From positions 1-64,000 of the forward strand of contig CAZSDK010000010.1 of the NCBI GenBank assembly GCA_964605655.1: DNA of 64,000 nt, given 5' to 3'. The notes under the pieces are model-generated. The model ran no database searches. It was given only the letters and a program-made list of their open reading frames with translations, and was not told the DNA's origin. Position numbers and translations under genes: made by a program. Below are positions 25,357 to 34,666 of this stretch, in pieces (position 1 is the first letter of the stretch; each line of letters starts with the position of its first letter). The DNA comes from JAKLIX01 sp964605655 (GTDB lineage: Bacteria > Bacteroidota > Bacteroidia > Bacteroidales > CAIXZF01).

Positions 25357-25387
25357 ATAATCAATGTTTTGTTTAAACAATGATTAT
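25357..25387. terminator. Hairpin between convergent genes, possible bidirectional terminator
   Basis: ATAATCA (25357-25363) pairs with TGATTAT (25381-25387) and, after one A-A mismatch, TGTTT (25365-25369) pairs with AAACA (25375-25379), leaving a 5-base loop. It lies between the ends of the ferritin-like and the choice-of-anchor L genes. The surroundings are AT-rich but there is no long T run. Confidence 0.5.
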
Positions 25388-25395
25388 CAAATGTC

Positions 25396-25417
25396 ATGCT
25401 GAGCGGAGTCGAAGCAT
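25396..25417. repeat. Short REP-like element
   Basis: ATGCT (25396-25400) and AGCAT (25413-25417) bracket GAGCGGAGTCGA. This CTGAGCGGAGTCGAAGCA-type unit is, to my knowledge, common between genes in Bacteroidota genomes; only one copy is in this window. Confidence 0.5.
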
Positions 25418-25442
25418 TTTTCAGCCTTACGAGACAGTCTCT

Positions 25443-27632
25443 TTATTCTCTCAGAATGTTCAGCACGCCATCGTACTTGTATTCTTCTTTCTTTTTCTTA
25501 TACCTTAACACCACGAAATACGTGCCGCTGGGCAGGTTATCACCATCCCAGTTGTTCAGGTAGGGTGACTGCTCAAAGACTTTCTTGCCCCAACGGTCAT
25601 AGACGGTAAGGATATTGATGGTATAATTTTCCAGGTTCGTGATCTCGAACTTATCATTCTTTCCGGGGCTGGCCCCTGGAGTGATGATGTTCGGAATGGT
25701 AAGGTCATACTGTACCTCTTCTACGACAATCACTCTGTGGGAAATGGAGTCCTTACAGCCCTGGTCGGTCTCCACCCATAACCATACGGTGTAGACGCCA
25801 TCACTGCTGTAAGTAAATACAGGATTGGCAGAGGTGGAAGTGCTGCCGGTCGAATCGCCGAAGTTCCATAAATAATGATTGGCAAAAGAGGAGGTCTGGT
25901 TCACAAAAGTGATGGTAGGTGCATCGAGTGAAGTGCTGTCGGGTGACGCCGCGAAAGCCGCCTTGGGATTGGGGAATACGGTGATGAGGTCCGGAATGAC
26001 ATACGTCTTGGTGCAACCACCTTCTGCAACAGCCGTAAGTGATATATAAAATGAGGCAATACCGGAGTTTCCATGAAATACATGGGTGGGATTCTTGGCA
26101 TGGCTGGTATCTCCGTCACCAAAATCCCATACATAGGAAAGAATGTTTGGAGTGGTGATGTTTGAGAAATTAACCGTCAGTGAGTCACAACCGCTGTATG
26201 GGTCGGGCTTGAACGAGATCATCGGATTCTGATAGTAGGTCACCAGTACTGAGTCACGCGCTAACGAACAACGGGTACTATCCCTCACCTCCACATGATA
26301 TAGGGTCGTTTGAGTGGGTGAGGCTAAGGGATTTGCAATATATGGATTATCGAGGGTGCCGATGGGTGTCCATTGGTATATGTAGGGGGGTGAACCGCCA
26401 GTAGCATTTACCTGGAGGGGTACCTGACCTTCACATACCAAAGTATCATTACTCGTGCTCAGTGTAGTGATGTTAAAGTAGTCGGCAATCGGGATATAAA
26501 GTGTGGTATCTGAAGTGCCGCAAACTGCGGTCTTGATGTCCAGCATAATGGTGTCAATACCTTCTACAATTCCGTCATAAATAGGATCGATGACCAGTGC
26601 ACCAGAAATATGGTAAGGCAGGATAAGTACACTGTCTGCAACAAAGGTGTAATCAATACCATTGACCGCGGAACCATAAATGGAGTCAATCTTAACCCAT
26701 ACAGAATCGGGTTGTGCAAAGGGCATGGTAAAGGTGAGTAAGGCCCGGCGGCAGCCTTCAATGGCCATAGGAGCCATCAACTGGGGATTGTTCGGGCTCA
26801 CATAATTCAGGTTGACATTCAGAGAGACGCTGCTGAAACTGTTGGCTTCGAGAAACACACCTGAATCATAGGCGCCATCACCCACGTCACTCACGGCCAG
26901 CTTAATATGATAAGTATTACAGGGAATTACGGCTGCTTTAGCGGTAAGGACAACAGTAAAGGCATCGTACTGTATGGTGGGGGAGTTGGGCGGGTTATTC
27001 ACCAGGAACTGGCAGTTCAGGCAAGGACCGGTATTGGCTGTCCCGTTATTAACGTTGTTGATGGAAACAGGAGTAATTGAATTGGGTAAAAGAGCAATGT
27101 TTTTAGCGCCATTGGTAAATGGACCGGTAATCCCGGGGCCACTGATGAAAAATCCGAAAACGTCATTAAAGGAACTATTGGCCCATTCATGGTATTCATC
27201 AGAGCCAAAAACATAACGGAATTTCACCGTATCTGATTCAGGAATGAAGTCGAACTCAAGCAGGCAGGCATCGTTGATGGTTCCTGCTGCAATAGCGTTC
27301 AGGTCAGGGTCTCCTCCACCGGCATTGTCAGTTGAGATACTTCCGCTGTTGTTCGGGCCCGGAGCATTGGTTATGGCTCCGGAGGTCAGGATAACCCCAC
27401 TGGCAATTCCCAGATTGGTATTGCCGGTAAAGGTGCCTCCGGCTCCGTTAACACCGGTATAGGTGATGTTGGACACCTGGATGCCCTGGCCGATAAGTAC
27501 ATTCTGGACCCACTGCTGGGGGGTCAGAGTATTACTCACCAGGAGCTGGGCTTTTAAAGGGTTGGCAAGGAAACCGGAGGCTATGGCCACCATCCAGAAT
27601 ACTCCCTTAATGAACCGGATCTTGTTTGGCAT
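25443..27632 (-). CDS. Choice-of-anchor L/PKD surface protein with T9SS type B sorting domain
   Basis: A 729-residue exported protein. A signal peptide (to about residue 28) is followed by a choice-of-anchor L domain over about 30-275: GIQVSNITYTGVNG, GIASGVILTSG, FRYVFGSDEYHEW, NDVFGFFISGPG. Then come an adhesin-like segment and two PKD-like domains (VWDFGDGDTSHAKNPTHVF and HYLWNFGDSTGSTS). The last 90 residues are a gliding-motility-associated C-terminal domain (IPNIITPGASPGKND, YDRWGKKVFE, NLPSGTYFVVLRY), the T9SS type B signal. It should be on the cell surface; the ligand is unknown. Confidence 0.93.
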   Translation of the reverse strand: MPNKIRFIKGVFWMVAIASGFLANPLKAQLLVSNTLTPQQWVQNVLIGQGIQVSNITYTGVNGAGGTFTGNTNLGIASGVILTSGAITNAPGPNNSGSISTDNAGGGDPDLNAIAAGTINDACLLEFDFIPESDTVKFRYVFGSDEYHEWANSSFNDVFGFFISGPGITGPFTNGAKNIALLPNSITPVSINNVNNGTANTGPCLNCQFLVNNPPNSPTIQYDAFTVVLTAKAAVIPCNTYHIKLAVSDVGDGAYDSGVFLEANSFSSVSLNVNLNYVSPNNPQLMAPMAIEGCRRALLTFTMPFAQPDSVWVKIDSIYGSAVNGIDYTFVADSVLILPYHISGALVIDPIYDGIVEGIDTIMLDIKTAVCGTSDTTLYIPIADYFNITTLSTSNDTLVCEGQVPLQVNATGGSPPYIYQWTPIGTLDNPYIANPLASPTQTTLYHVEVRDSTRCSLARDSVLVTYYQNPMISFKPDPYSGCDSLTVNFSNITTPNILSYVWDFGDGDTSHAKNPTHVFHGNSGIASFYISLTAVAEGGCTKTYVIPDLITVFPNPKAAFAASPDSTSLDAPTITFVNQTSSFANHYLWNFGDSTGSTSTSANPVFTYSSDGVYTVWLWVETDQGCKDSISHRVIVVEEVQYDLTIPNIITPGASPGKNDKFEITNLENYTINILTVYDRWGKKVFEQSPYLNNWDGDNLPSGTYFVVLRYKKKKEEYKYDGVLNILRE

Positions 27633-27693
27633 GGTATCTGACTATTTGAGGATATTCAAAAAAAAATCACCAGCTTATTCAGGCTGCAATGTA

Positions 27694-27725
27694 CAAAAAT
27701 ACTATTTATTCTTTTCCGATGCAAA
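27694..27725 (-). promoter_or_regulatory. Bacteroidota-type promoter of the choice-of-anchor L gene
   Basis: On the minus strand TTTG (27725-27722), a 20-base spacer and TATTTTTG (27701-27694) match the phylum consensus exactly. The ATG follows at 27632, leaving a leader of about 55 bases. Confidence 0.78.
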
Positions 27726-27799
27726 TTTTACACCGTATGTAATTTAGTCGTAAGATTTGCGTTAAAGGTTGCCTCAGGTTAGAATTTATTGAAAAGTCG

Positions 27800-27807
27800 T
27801 ACCTTTG
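27800..27807 (+). promoter_or_regulatory. Candidate -7 box of the BatA-domain gene
   Basis: TACCTTTG fits TAnnTTTG and is followed 20 bases later by the ATG at 27828. The -33 element is not clear. Confidence 0.5.
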
Positions 27808-27827
27808 CATCCTTCTATTAACTGAAT

Positions 27828-29873
27828 ATGCAGTTTGCCAACCCCTGGTTCCTTATCGGTCTTTCGGCCATCGCCATACCCCTCATCATCCATCTTTTTA
27901 ACTTCAGAAGGTTCCGTAAGGTCTATTTTACCAACGTAAAATATATTGAAGAACTCAAGCTTCAGACCCAGAAGCAATCCAAATTGAAGCATCTGCTGGT
28001 CCTGATAACCAGAATCCTGGCCATAGCATCCCTGGTGCTGGCCTTTGCCCGTCCTTATGTTCCTCTGAATAAACAAATCGTTCACCCGAATGCTCAAAAT
28101 GCCGTTTCCATCTATGTTGATAACTCTTTCAGCATGGAAGCCCGGGGAGCAAAGGGCAGTCTTTTGGATGAAGCACTCAATAAAGCCCAGGATATCACTT
28201 CAGCTTTTAAACCCTCAGATCTTTTTCAACTGCTCACCGCTGATTTTGAAGGAAAACACCAGCACCTGGTCCCCTTTGATGAATTTTCTGAATCCCTGGG
28301 TGAAGTGAAACTCTCCCCAACGGTAAGGCCGCTATCCAAAGTCATTTCCCGTCAACTGGACCTGCTCCATCAAAACAGCGGTTATCATAAAAACATCTTT
28401 ATAGTATCTGATTTCCAGAAAAGTACAACTGACCTGGCAGGGATTAAACCGGATACTTCCACCTCGGTTTTCCTGGTCCCTCTGTTAGCCAATCAGGCAG
28501 GAAATCTTTTTATCGACAGCTGCTGGTTTACTGCTCCGGTTCAACAGCTCGACCAACAGGCGACGTTGAAGATGAAAATCAAAAATACCTCAGAGAGTGA
28601 TCAGGAGAAAATCCCTCTGAAGCTGATGGTCAACAACACCCAGAAAGCAGTGGCCAGCTTCGATTGCCCTTCCCGGGGTGAAACAGAATTGGAATTGTCA
28701 TTTGCCAACAATGAACCGGGAATCCACCAGGCATACCTGGAAATCGTCGATTATCCGGTGACCTATGATGACAGGTTTTATTTCACCTACCAGGTGCAGG
28801 AATCCATGAACGTCCTGTGTATCTGGGAGAAAGCCCCTGATCTTTATTTCGACAACCTCTTTGCTCATGATTCTTCCGTGAATTATTCCCAGACTCAGGT
28901 CAAATCACTGGATTATTCGTCGCTATCAGCCAATTCTCTGGTCATTCTGGACGGACTGACCGCTTTTTCTACGGGTCTTCAGCAGGAACTCAGGAATTTT
29001 CTCGACAACGCCGGCAGCCTGGTGATCGTTCCGCCAACGGAGATGGACCCGGAAACCTACCGCGTTTTTATGAATGCCCTGGGCCTGGGTTCTTTCCGAA
29101 CCCTTGACAAGGCCTCTTCCAGGGTGATGAAGCTGGAAGCGGAACACAGCTTATACCGGGATGTCTTCGAGAAAATCCCTGAAAACCTCGACCTGCCGGT
29201 CGTCAGTGCCCATTATCCCTTTCTTTTTTCAAATGAATCCGGTGCTGAAGTGCTTCTGAAACTGGAAAATGATGATCCTTTCCTGGTCTCTTTTCCCGTA
29301 TCAAAAGGCAAATGCTGGGTCCTTACCTCACCGCTCGACCCTGAATTCAACAACCTGGGCAAACATCTGCTCTTCGTTCCCACCTTTTACCAGATCGCCT
29401 TGCTCAGTCAGCCAAGAACCAGATTGTATTATACCATCGGAAGTGATGATCCTGTTGAACTTACGGGTGTAGAAGGCAAAGGTGAAGAAGTGTTTAAAAT
29501 GTCGAAACTCGGGGAAAATACGGAGTTCATCCCTGAAAACCGCATCATCGGTTCCCGTATGTACTTCCTGCCTCACGACCAGGTTAAGACCTCTGGTAAC
29601 TATGTGGTGAAGTCGGGGACCAGGGAACTCATGGGAGTCTCTTTTAATTACGACCGCAAGGAATCTCAAATGGAGTTTTTTAGTCCTGATGATCTTAAAA
29701 GCGAAATATCCAAAACAGGGTTGAAAAATGTTACAGTCCTTAACCCGGGTGAAAAACCGGTTTCACTCCTGATCAAGGAATTGAACAGGGGGGTCCAGTA
29801 TTGGAAACTTTTTATCATCCTGGCGCTCATCTTTGTTGCCATTGAAGTATTTTTGCTCAGGTTTTTGAAATAG
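27828..29873 (+). CDS. BatA-domain inner-membrane protein with VWA-like region
   Basis: A 681-residue protein. The N-terminus is a BatA (aerotolerance regulator N-terminal) domain: FANPWFLIGLSAIAIPLIIHL, the RRFRKVYFTN stretch and a second helix LVLITRILAIASLVLAFARP. A VWA-like segment follows (VSIYVDNSFSMEARG, a D-x-S-x-S metal site), then a long periplasmic part and a final membrane helix (LFIILALIFVAIEVFLL). Proteins of this layout usually lie near MoxR/Bat genes, but here the neighbour is parC, 14 bases downstream. A role in envelope stress is only an analogy. Confidence 0.83.
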   Translation: MQFANPWFLIGLSAIAIPLIIHLFNFRRFRKVYFTNVKYIEELKLQTQKQSKLKHLLVLITRILAIASLVLAFARPYVPLNKQIVHPNAQNAVSIYVDNSFSMEARGAKGSLLDEALNKAQDITSAFKPSDLFQLLTADFEGKHQHLVPFDEFSESLGEVKLSPTVRPLSKVISRQLDLLHQNSGYHKNIFIVSDFQKSTTDLAGIKPDTSTSVFLVPLLANQAGNLFIDSCWFTAPVQQLDQQATLKMKIKNTSESDQEKIPLKLMVNNTQKAVASFDCPSRGETELELSFANNEPGIHQAYLEIVDYPVTYDDRFYFTYQVQESMNVLCIWEKAPDLYFDNLFAHDSSVNYSQTQVKSLDYSSLSANSLVILDGLTAFSTGLQQELRNFLDNAGSLVIVPPTEMDPETYRVFMNALGLGSFRTLDKASSRVMKLEAEHSLYRDVFEKIPENLDLPVVSAHYPFLFSNESGAEVLLKLENDDPFLVSFPVSKGKCWVLTSPLDPEFNNLGKHLLFVPTFYQIALLSQPRTRLYYTIGSDDPVELTGVEGKGEEVFKMSKLGENTEFIPENRIIGSRMYFLPHDQVKTSGNYVVKSGTRELMGVSFNYDRKESQMEFFSPDDLKSEISKTGLKNVTVLNPGEKPVSLLIKELNRGVQYWKLFIILALIFVAIEVFLLRFLK

Positions 29874-29887
29874 GAAACCGCTGCACG

Positions 29888-32533
29888 ATGGAAGAAGATA
29901 GCCCCCTCACTCCCGAAGAAAACTCCACCGAACAACCTGATATTTCTCTTTCATTATCGGATGTTCAGTCCACCATACAGTTATCGGGGATGTTCGAGAA
30001 CTGGTTCCTCGACTATGCATCCTACGTAATACAGGAAAGGGCCGTCCCGGATCTCGATGATGGCCTGAAACCGGTGCAAAGACGTATCCTTCATGCCATG
30101 AAGGATCTGGATGACGGACGCTACAACAAAGTGGCCAATATAATCGGCCATACCATGAAATATCATCCCCATGGGGACGCTTCCATCGGAGATGCCCTGG
30201 TACAGTTGGGTCAGAAAGAACTGCTCATCGATACCCAGGGAAACTGGGGTAACATCCTGACCGGCGACAGCGCCGCTGCTCCACGGTACATTGAGGCACG
30301 ACTCTCCAAATTCGCCCTGGAAGTCGTCTTCAATCCAAAAACCACCGGGTGGAAACTGTCTTATGACGGCCGAAACAGGGAGCCAATCACCCTTCCGGTG
30401 AAGTTTCCCCTGCTCCTTGCCCAGGGTGCGGAAGGGATAGCCGTGGGACTGGCTTCGAAAATACTGCCTCATAACTTTAATGAACTGATCGATGCCGCCA
30501 TCGACCATCTGAAAGGGATCACCACACCGATCTACCCCGATTTCCCCACCGGCGGACTGGCCGATTTTTCACGGTACAACGATGGCCTGAGAGGAGGAAG
30601 GGTAAGAGTCAGGGCCAGGATCAGTCAACTCGATAAAAAAACTCTGGTGATCAATGAAATACCCTTCGGTGTACCGACCTCTTCCCTGATCGACTCTATC
30701 CTTGCAGCCAACGACAAGGGAAAAATCAGGATACGCAAGATCGACGACAACACCGCCGGAAATGTTGAAATACTGGTCCACCTGGCACCGGGAGTATCAC
30801 CCGATACTACCATCGATGCCCTCTATGCCTTCACCGACTGTGAAGTTACCCTCTCACCCAACTCCTGTGTGATCGACCAGGGGAAACCAAGGTTTATGGG
30901 AGTCAGTGAGATCCTCGCCAACAATACGGAGCGGATACAAGCCCTGCTGAAACTGGAACTGGAGATCCGCCTTGCCGAACTCCGGGAGAACTGGCATTTT
31001 GCGTCACTCGAGAAAATATTCATCGAAAAGAAGATCTACCGGACCATCGAGAAATGTGAAACCTGGGAATCCGTCATCGAAACCATACAAAAAGGTTTGG
31101 AACCCTATGTGAAGAAGCTCCTCAGAGAAATAACCACCGAGGATATTGTCAGGCTCACCGAGATCAGGATCAAACGTATCTCCAAATTTGACTCCATGAA
31201 GGCGGATGATAACCTTCTGCGCTTAGAGGAAGAAATGGAGGAGGTGAAAAGAAACCTGGGCAGGCTGACGGATTATACGATTGATTATCTGGTGTATATC
31301 AAAGAGAAATTTGGGAAAGAAAAAGCCAGGAAAACGGAATTCCGGAGTTTCGACAATATAGAAGCCAGCCTCGTGGCGGCAGCTACCCAGAAACTCTACG
31401 TCAACCGGGTAGATGGTTTTGCCGGGACCAGCCTCAAAAAGGATGAATTTGTTTGTGAATGCTCTGATATTGATGATATTATCGTTTTCAGAGAAGATGG
31501 CACCTGTCTGGTCACCAAGGTCAGTGATAAGGTTTTCGTTGGTGAGAACATCATTCACATTGCGGTTTTTAAGAGGAATGACGAAAGGACGGTCTATAAC
31601 CTCGTGTACCAGGATGGAAAGAAAGGGATGCACTATGTGAAGAGGTTCGCCATGCTCGGGGTTACACGCGATAAAGAATATTCGCTTACCAAAGGCTCTC
31701 CGGGTTCACGACTTGTATATTTTTCTTCCAACCCGAATGGTGAGGCCGAGGTGATCCTGGTGGTGCATAAGCCTAAACCCAAATTAAAGAAGCTGGCTTT
31801 TGAGTTCGATTTCAGTCTGCTGGCCATCAAGGGAAGACAATCTATGGGCAACATTCTCACCCGTCATGCCATTCGGAAGATTGTGAAAAAGGAAGAAGGA
31901 ATATCCACCCTGGGTGCCCGGAATATCTGGTTCGATGATTCTATTAAAAGACTCAATGCCGACAGCAGGGGTTTCTACCTGGGTGCCTTCGACAACGGGG
32001 ACAGAATTCTCACTATCTATCAGTCGGGAGCCTATAAAACCACTGGTTTTGACCTTTCTATCCATTTTGATGAAGACCTTGTTTATATCAGGAAACTGTA
32101 CCCTGAGGTAGTGGTAACTGCCCTGTACCTTGATACCACACAGCAGCTATATTTTGTAAAACGCTTCCCGGTAGAGGTCTCTGAGAAAAAGACCGAGTTC
32201 CTTGATGAAGGGGAGGGAATGAAGCTGGTACACCTCTGGACAGAACCCAGGCCGCTTTTATCATTTTCGTACCACAAGAAAACCAAGGGGGCTGAACTCG
32301 TGTCTCAGGAACTCGAGCTGAATGAGTTTATTGGTGTTAAGAGTTATAAAGCCAAAGGCAAGAGGATCTCCGAGCACGAGATCTTTGACCTGAAGTTTTC
32401 TTTCTTTCTGCCAGAATTGGACCCGGACCTGGTGACCCAGGTGGAAGAACCCGAACTTTCTCGGGAAGCCCCCCCTCAGCCACCCGACCTTTCTCTCGAC
32501 AATGAAGGGGGGCAAATGAGCCTTGACTTCTAA
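29888..32533 (+). CDS. parC: DNA topoisomerase IV subunit A
   Basis: An 881-residue type IIA topoisomerase subunit. The core has ERAVPDLDDGLKPVQRRIL, YHPHGDASIGDALV and the DNA-cleaving tyrosine Tyr134 in APRYIEARL. The C-terminal part (from about 500) is a beta-pinwheel without a visible GyrA box (QRRGGKG-like), which with the length favours ParC over GyrA. It would decatenate daughter chromosomes together with ParE, whose gene is not in the window. It starts 14 bases after the BatA-domain gene, so the two are probably cotranscribed. Confidence 0.92.
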   Translation: MEEDSPLTPEENSTEQPDISLSLSDVQSTIQLSGMFENWFLDYASYVIQERAVPDLDDGLKPVQRRILHAMKDLDDGRYNKVANIIGHTMKYHPHGDASIGDALVQLGQKELLIDTQGNWGNILTGDSAAAPRYIEARLSKFALEVVFNPKTTGWKLSYDGRNREPITLPVKFPLLLAQGAEGIAVGLASKILPHNFNELIDAAIDHLKGITTPIYPDFPTGGLADFSRYNDGLRGGRVRVRARISQLDKKTLVINEIPFGVPTSSLIDSILAANDKGKIRIRKIDDNTAGNVEILVHLAPGVSPDTTIDALYAFTDCEVTLSPNSCVIDQGKPRFMGVSEILANNTERIQALLKLELEIRLAELRENWHFASLEKIFIEKKIYRTIEKCETWESVIETIQKGLEPYVKKLLREITTEDIVRLTEIRIKRISKFDSMKADDNLLRLEEEMEEVKRNLGRLTDYTIDYLVYIKEKFGKEKARKTEFRSFDNIEASLVAAATQKLYVNRVDGFAGTSLKKDEFVCECSDIDDIIVFREDGTCLVTKVSDKVFVGENIIHIAVFKRNDERTVYNLVYQDGKKGMHYVKRFAMLGVTRDKEYSLTKGSPGSRLVYFSSNPNGEAEVILVVHKPKPKLKKLAFEFDFSLLAIKGRQSMGNILTRHAIRKIVKKEEGISTLGARNIWFDDSIKRLNADSRGFYLGAFDNGDRILTIYQSGAYKTTGFDLSIHFDEDLVYIRKLYPEVVVTALYLDTTQQLYFVKRFPVEVSEKKTEFLDEGEGMKLVHLWTEPRPLLSFSYHKKTKGAELVSQELELNEFIGVKSYKAKGKRISEHEIFDLKFSFFLPELDPDLVTQVEEPELSREAPPQPPDLSLDNEGGQMSLDF

Positions 32534-32575
32534 TAGAACAGTTACGTACTGCTTAAACAAAAGGAAATATCGTTT

Positions 32576-33802
32576 ATGGAAATAAATCATTGTTTGGAAA
32601 TCACCCCGGAAATTTACTGGACAGGCGTTTTAGACCCGCATCTGAAAACCTTTGATGTGGTGATGGAGACGAAATTCGGGACGACCTATAATTCCTATTT
32701 CATACAGGCTGAAAAGAAGACACTCATTGATACGGTAAAAAAGCCGTTTTGGCCGGTGTACCTTGAAAAACTCAAGAGTATTACCGATCCTGCTGATATT
32801 GAGTATATTATCGTTAATCACACAGAACCTGACCACTCTGGTTGCCTTCCTTTTCTCCTGGAAATTGCCACTCATGCCACGGTTGTCGGCAGTGGCAATG
32901 CCATCCGCTATCTCCAGGATCAAATGGGCAGAGCGTTTAAACACCAGATAGTAAAAGATGGGGATACGCTTGACCTCGGTAACAAAACCCTGAGGTTCAT
33001 TGCGGCTCCCAACCTGCACTGGCCTGATACTATCTACACCTACCTGGAGCAGGACCAGATTCTCTTTACCTGCGACTCCTTTGGCTGCCATTATTGTCAT
33101 GAAAAGATGTTTGATGATGCCGTAGGTGATTTCGATGAAGCCTTTGAGTATTACTTTAATGTTATTTTAAAGCCGTATAGCAAGTTCCTACTCAAGGCCA
33201 TACAAAAGATCAGGCCACTGGAAATCAAAGCTATAGCTCCCGGCCATGGTCCCATTCTGGCAAACTATTGGAAAAAGTTCGTGGATTGGAGTGAGACATT
33301 GTCCAGGGAAGCCTGCCAGTACCCCGATCCTAAAAAAGCACTGATTGCCTTTGTCTCGGCCTATCGCAACACGGCCCTCATGGCTGAGAAGATTGCGGAG
33401 GGGATCCGCAGTGTATCCCCGGAACTGCTGCCTGTTTTGTGCGATATGGAAAAGGAGACCATCGGTGTCGTGGAACAAAAAGTCATTGAATCAGGAACCA
33501 TCATTGTTGGTTCTCCTCTGATCAACCAGAATATTCTCCTGCATATATACCAGCTGTTTGGTGTCATGAATCCTATTCGGGACCGCGGCAAACTGGGAGG
33601 CGCTTTCGGAAGTTATGGCTGGAGTGGTGATTTCCTTAAGATCATGGAATCCAATCTGTCGAGCCTTAAACTGAATGTTGTCGGGGAAGGCGTATATATC
33701 AGGTTCTCACCTCATAAGGATGAACTGGACCAATGTGTGAATTATGGCCGCCTGATCGGACAAAAGATGCTGGAAGAGAATGCCAAATGTTCTGAAAAAT
33801 GA
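32576..33802 (+). CDS. fprA: Flavodiiron protein (FprA family)
   Basis: A 408-residue A-type flavoprotein: a metallo-beta-lactamase-like diiron domain (1-250) followed by a flavodoxin domain (about 255-400). Iron ligands are all present: H82-x-E84-x-D86-H87 in NHTEPDHSG, His148 in NLHWPD, Asp167 in TCDSFG and His224 in PGHGPI. The FMN-binding loop begins at FVSAYRNTALMAEKI. Such enzymes reduce O2 to water or NO to N2O and protect anaerobes. The stop overlaps the start of the next gene by 4 bases (ATGA). Confidence 0.95.
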   Translation: MEINHCLEITPEIYWTGVLDPHLKTFDVVMETKFGTTYNSYFIQAEKKTLIDTVKKPFWPVYLEKLKSITDPADIEYIIVNHTEPDHSGCLPFLLEIATHATVVGSGNAIRYLQDQMGRAFKHQIVKDGDTLDLGNKTLRFIAAPNLHWPDTIYTYLEQDQILFTCDSFGCHYCHEKMFDDAVGDFDEAFEYYFNVILKPYSKFLLKAIQKIRPLEIKAIAPGHGPILANYWKKFVDWSETLSREACQYPDPKKALIAFVSAYRNTALMAEKIAEGIRSVSPELLPVLCDMEKETIGVVEQKVIESGTIIVGSPLINQNILLHIYQLFGVMNPIRDRGKLGGAFGSYGWSGDFLKIMESNLSSLKLNVVGEGVYIRFSPHKDELDQCVNYGRLIGQKMLEENAKCSEK

Positions 33803-34653
33803 GTCTTTGCCGGTCGTCGGTGAATAGAGGGCTTGCCTGGTTCCTGATCGTTACTTCGGGTTTTCTTTCATTATCCTGCGATGCTCAGAAAAGGGCAGGA
33901 AAAGAGGTAGCCTCCAGGTTTAAACCTCCTGCCGTGCTGTTGATGTTCCCTGATTTTGTTTTTAAAAAGAACAGCGATTCTGCTGGAATAGAGAATTTTG
34001 CACGAATGAACGGCGATCAGAAGGATTCGGCGTTGTATTACGGAAGCCGCTATATCCAATATGTAGATGATTCATTACTCCTGTCCTGTTTCCAGAGTGG
34101 TTTTACGGAAGAGCTCAGAACCCTCGGATTCAGGGTATTCTCCGAAAACAAACTGGATTCCTTCCTTACCCTGGGAGAAAAGGCCTTTGTTCTTACCCTG
34201 GTCCAGGCGGAATTGGATGAGAACGTCGAACCTTTTACCGACAGTGAGATGTTTGATGATACCATGGTGTACTATAAGCGCTTCGATCTGAAGAGCATCA
34301 CCATGAATTCCTGGTTCGAGATCCGCCAGCTAAATGCAGCTGACTCCAACCAGCCGGTACTTTTCAGTTCATTCTTTGTGAGTGACCAGGTGAAAGGAAG
34401 ATTCTGGAAAAAACCTCTGATCCAGGAGGTAGGCTATAAATACAAGCACCAGGAAGTCAGGTTGGAAGATGTGTTTGGGCTTGCAGAGTTTTCAGGAAGG
34501 AAAAATGCTTCCTATTGGTACGATTACCTGTTGAACAAGGAAATAGCGATTCAGACGGGCCTTTCTGATGATCAAAGGATCTATTGGCATTACAACCGTT
34601 TGAGGAACAATCTCAGGCCTGCCGGGGACGACAAGTTCGTACCTGTACAATGA
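33799..34653 (+). CDS. Predicted lipoprotein of unknown function
   Basis: A 284-residue protein with a lipoprotein signal: a hydrophobic stretch (LAWFLIVTSGFLSLSC) ending in a lipobox-like LSLSC with Cys near residue 27. The rest is mixed and soluble with many aromatic residues (ALYYGSRYIQYVDDSLLLS, YWYDYLLNKEIAIQTG). I recognise no family. Its ATG overlaps the fprA stop, so it is likely translated together with the flavodiiron protein and placed in the outer membrane or periplasm. Confidence 0.8.
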   Translation: MSLCRSSVNRGLAWFLIVTSGFLSLSCDAQKRAGKEVASRFKPPAVLLMFPDFVFKKNSDSAGIENFARMNGDQKDSALYYGSRYIQYVDDSLLLSCFQSGFTEELRTLGFRVFSENKLDSFLTLGEKAFVLTLVQAELDENVEPFTDSEMFDDTMVYYKRFDLKSITMNSWFEIRQLNAADSNQPVLFSSFFVSDQVKGRFWKKPLIQEVGYKYKHQEVRLEDVFGLAEFSGRKNASYWYDYLLNKEIAIQTGLSDDQRIYWHYNRLRNNLRPAGDDKFVPVQ

Positions 34654-34666
34654 CCCCCGGACTTCT

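Noticed and set aside
29888..32533. DNA gyrase subunit A
   Set aside because: No GyrA box is visible in the C-terminal domain and the length fits ParC.
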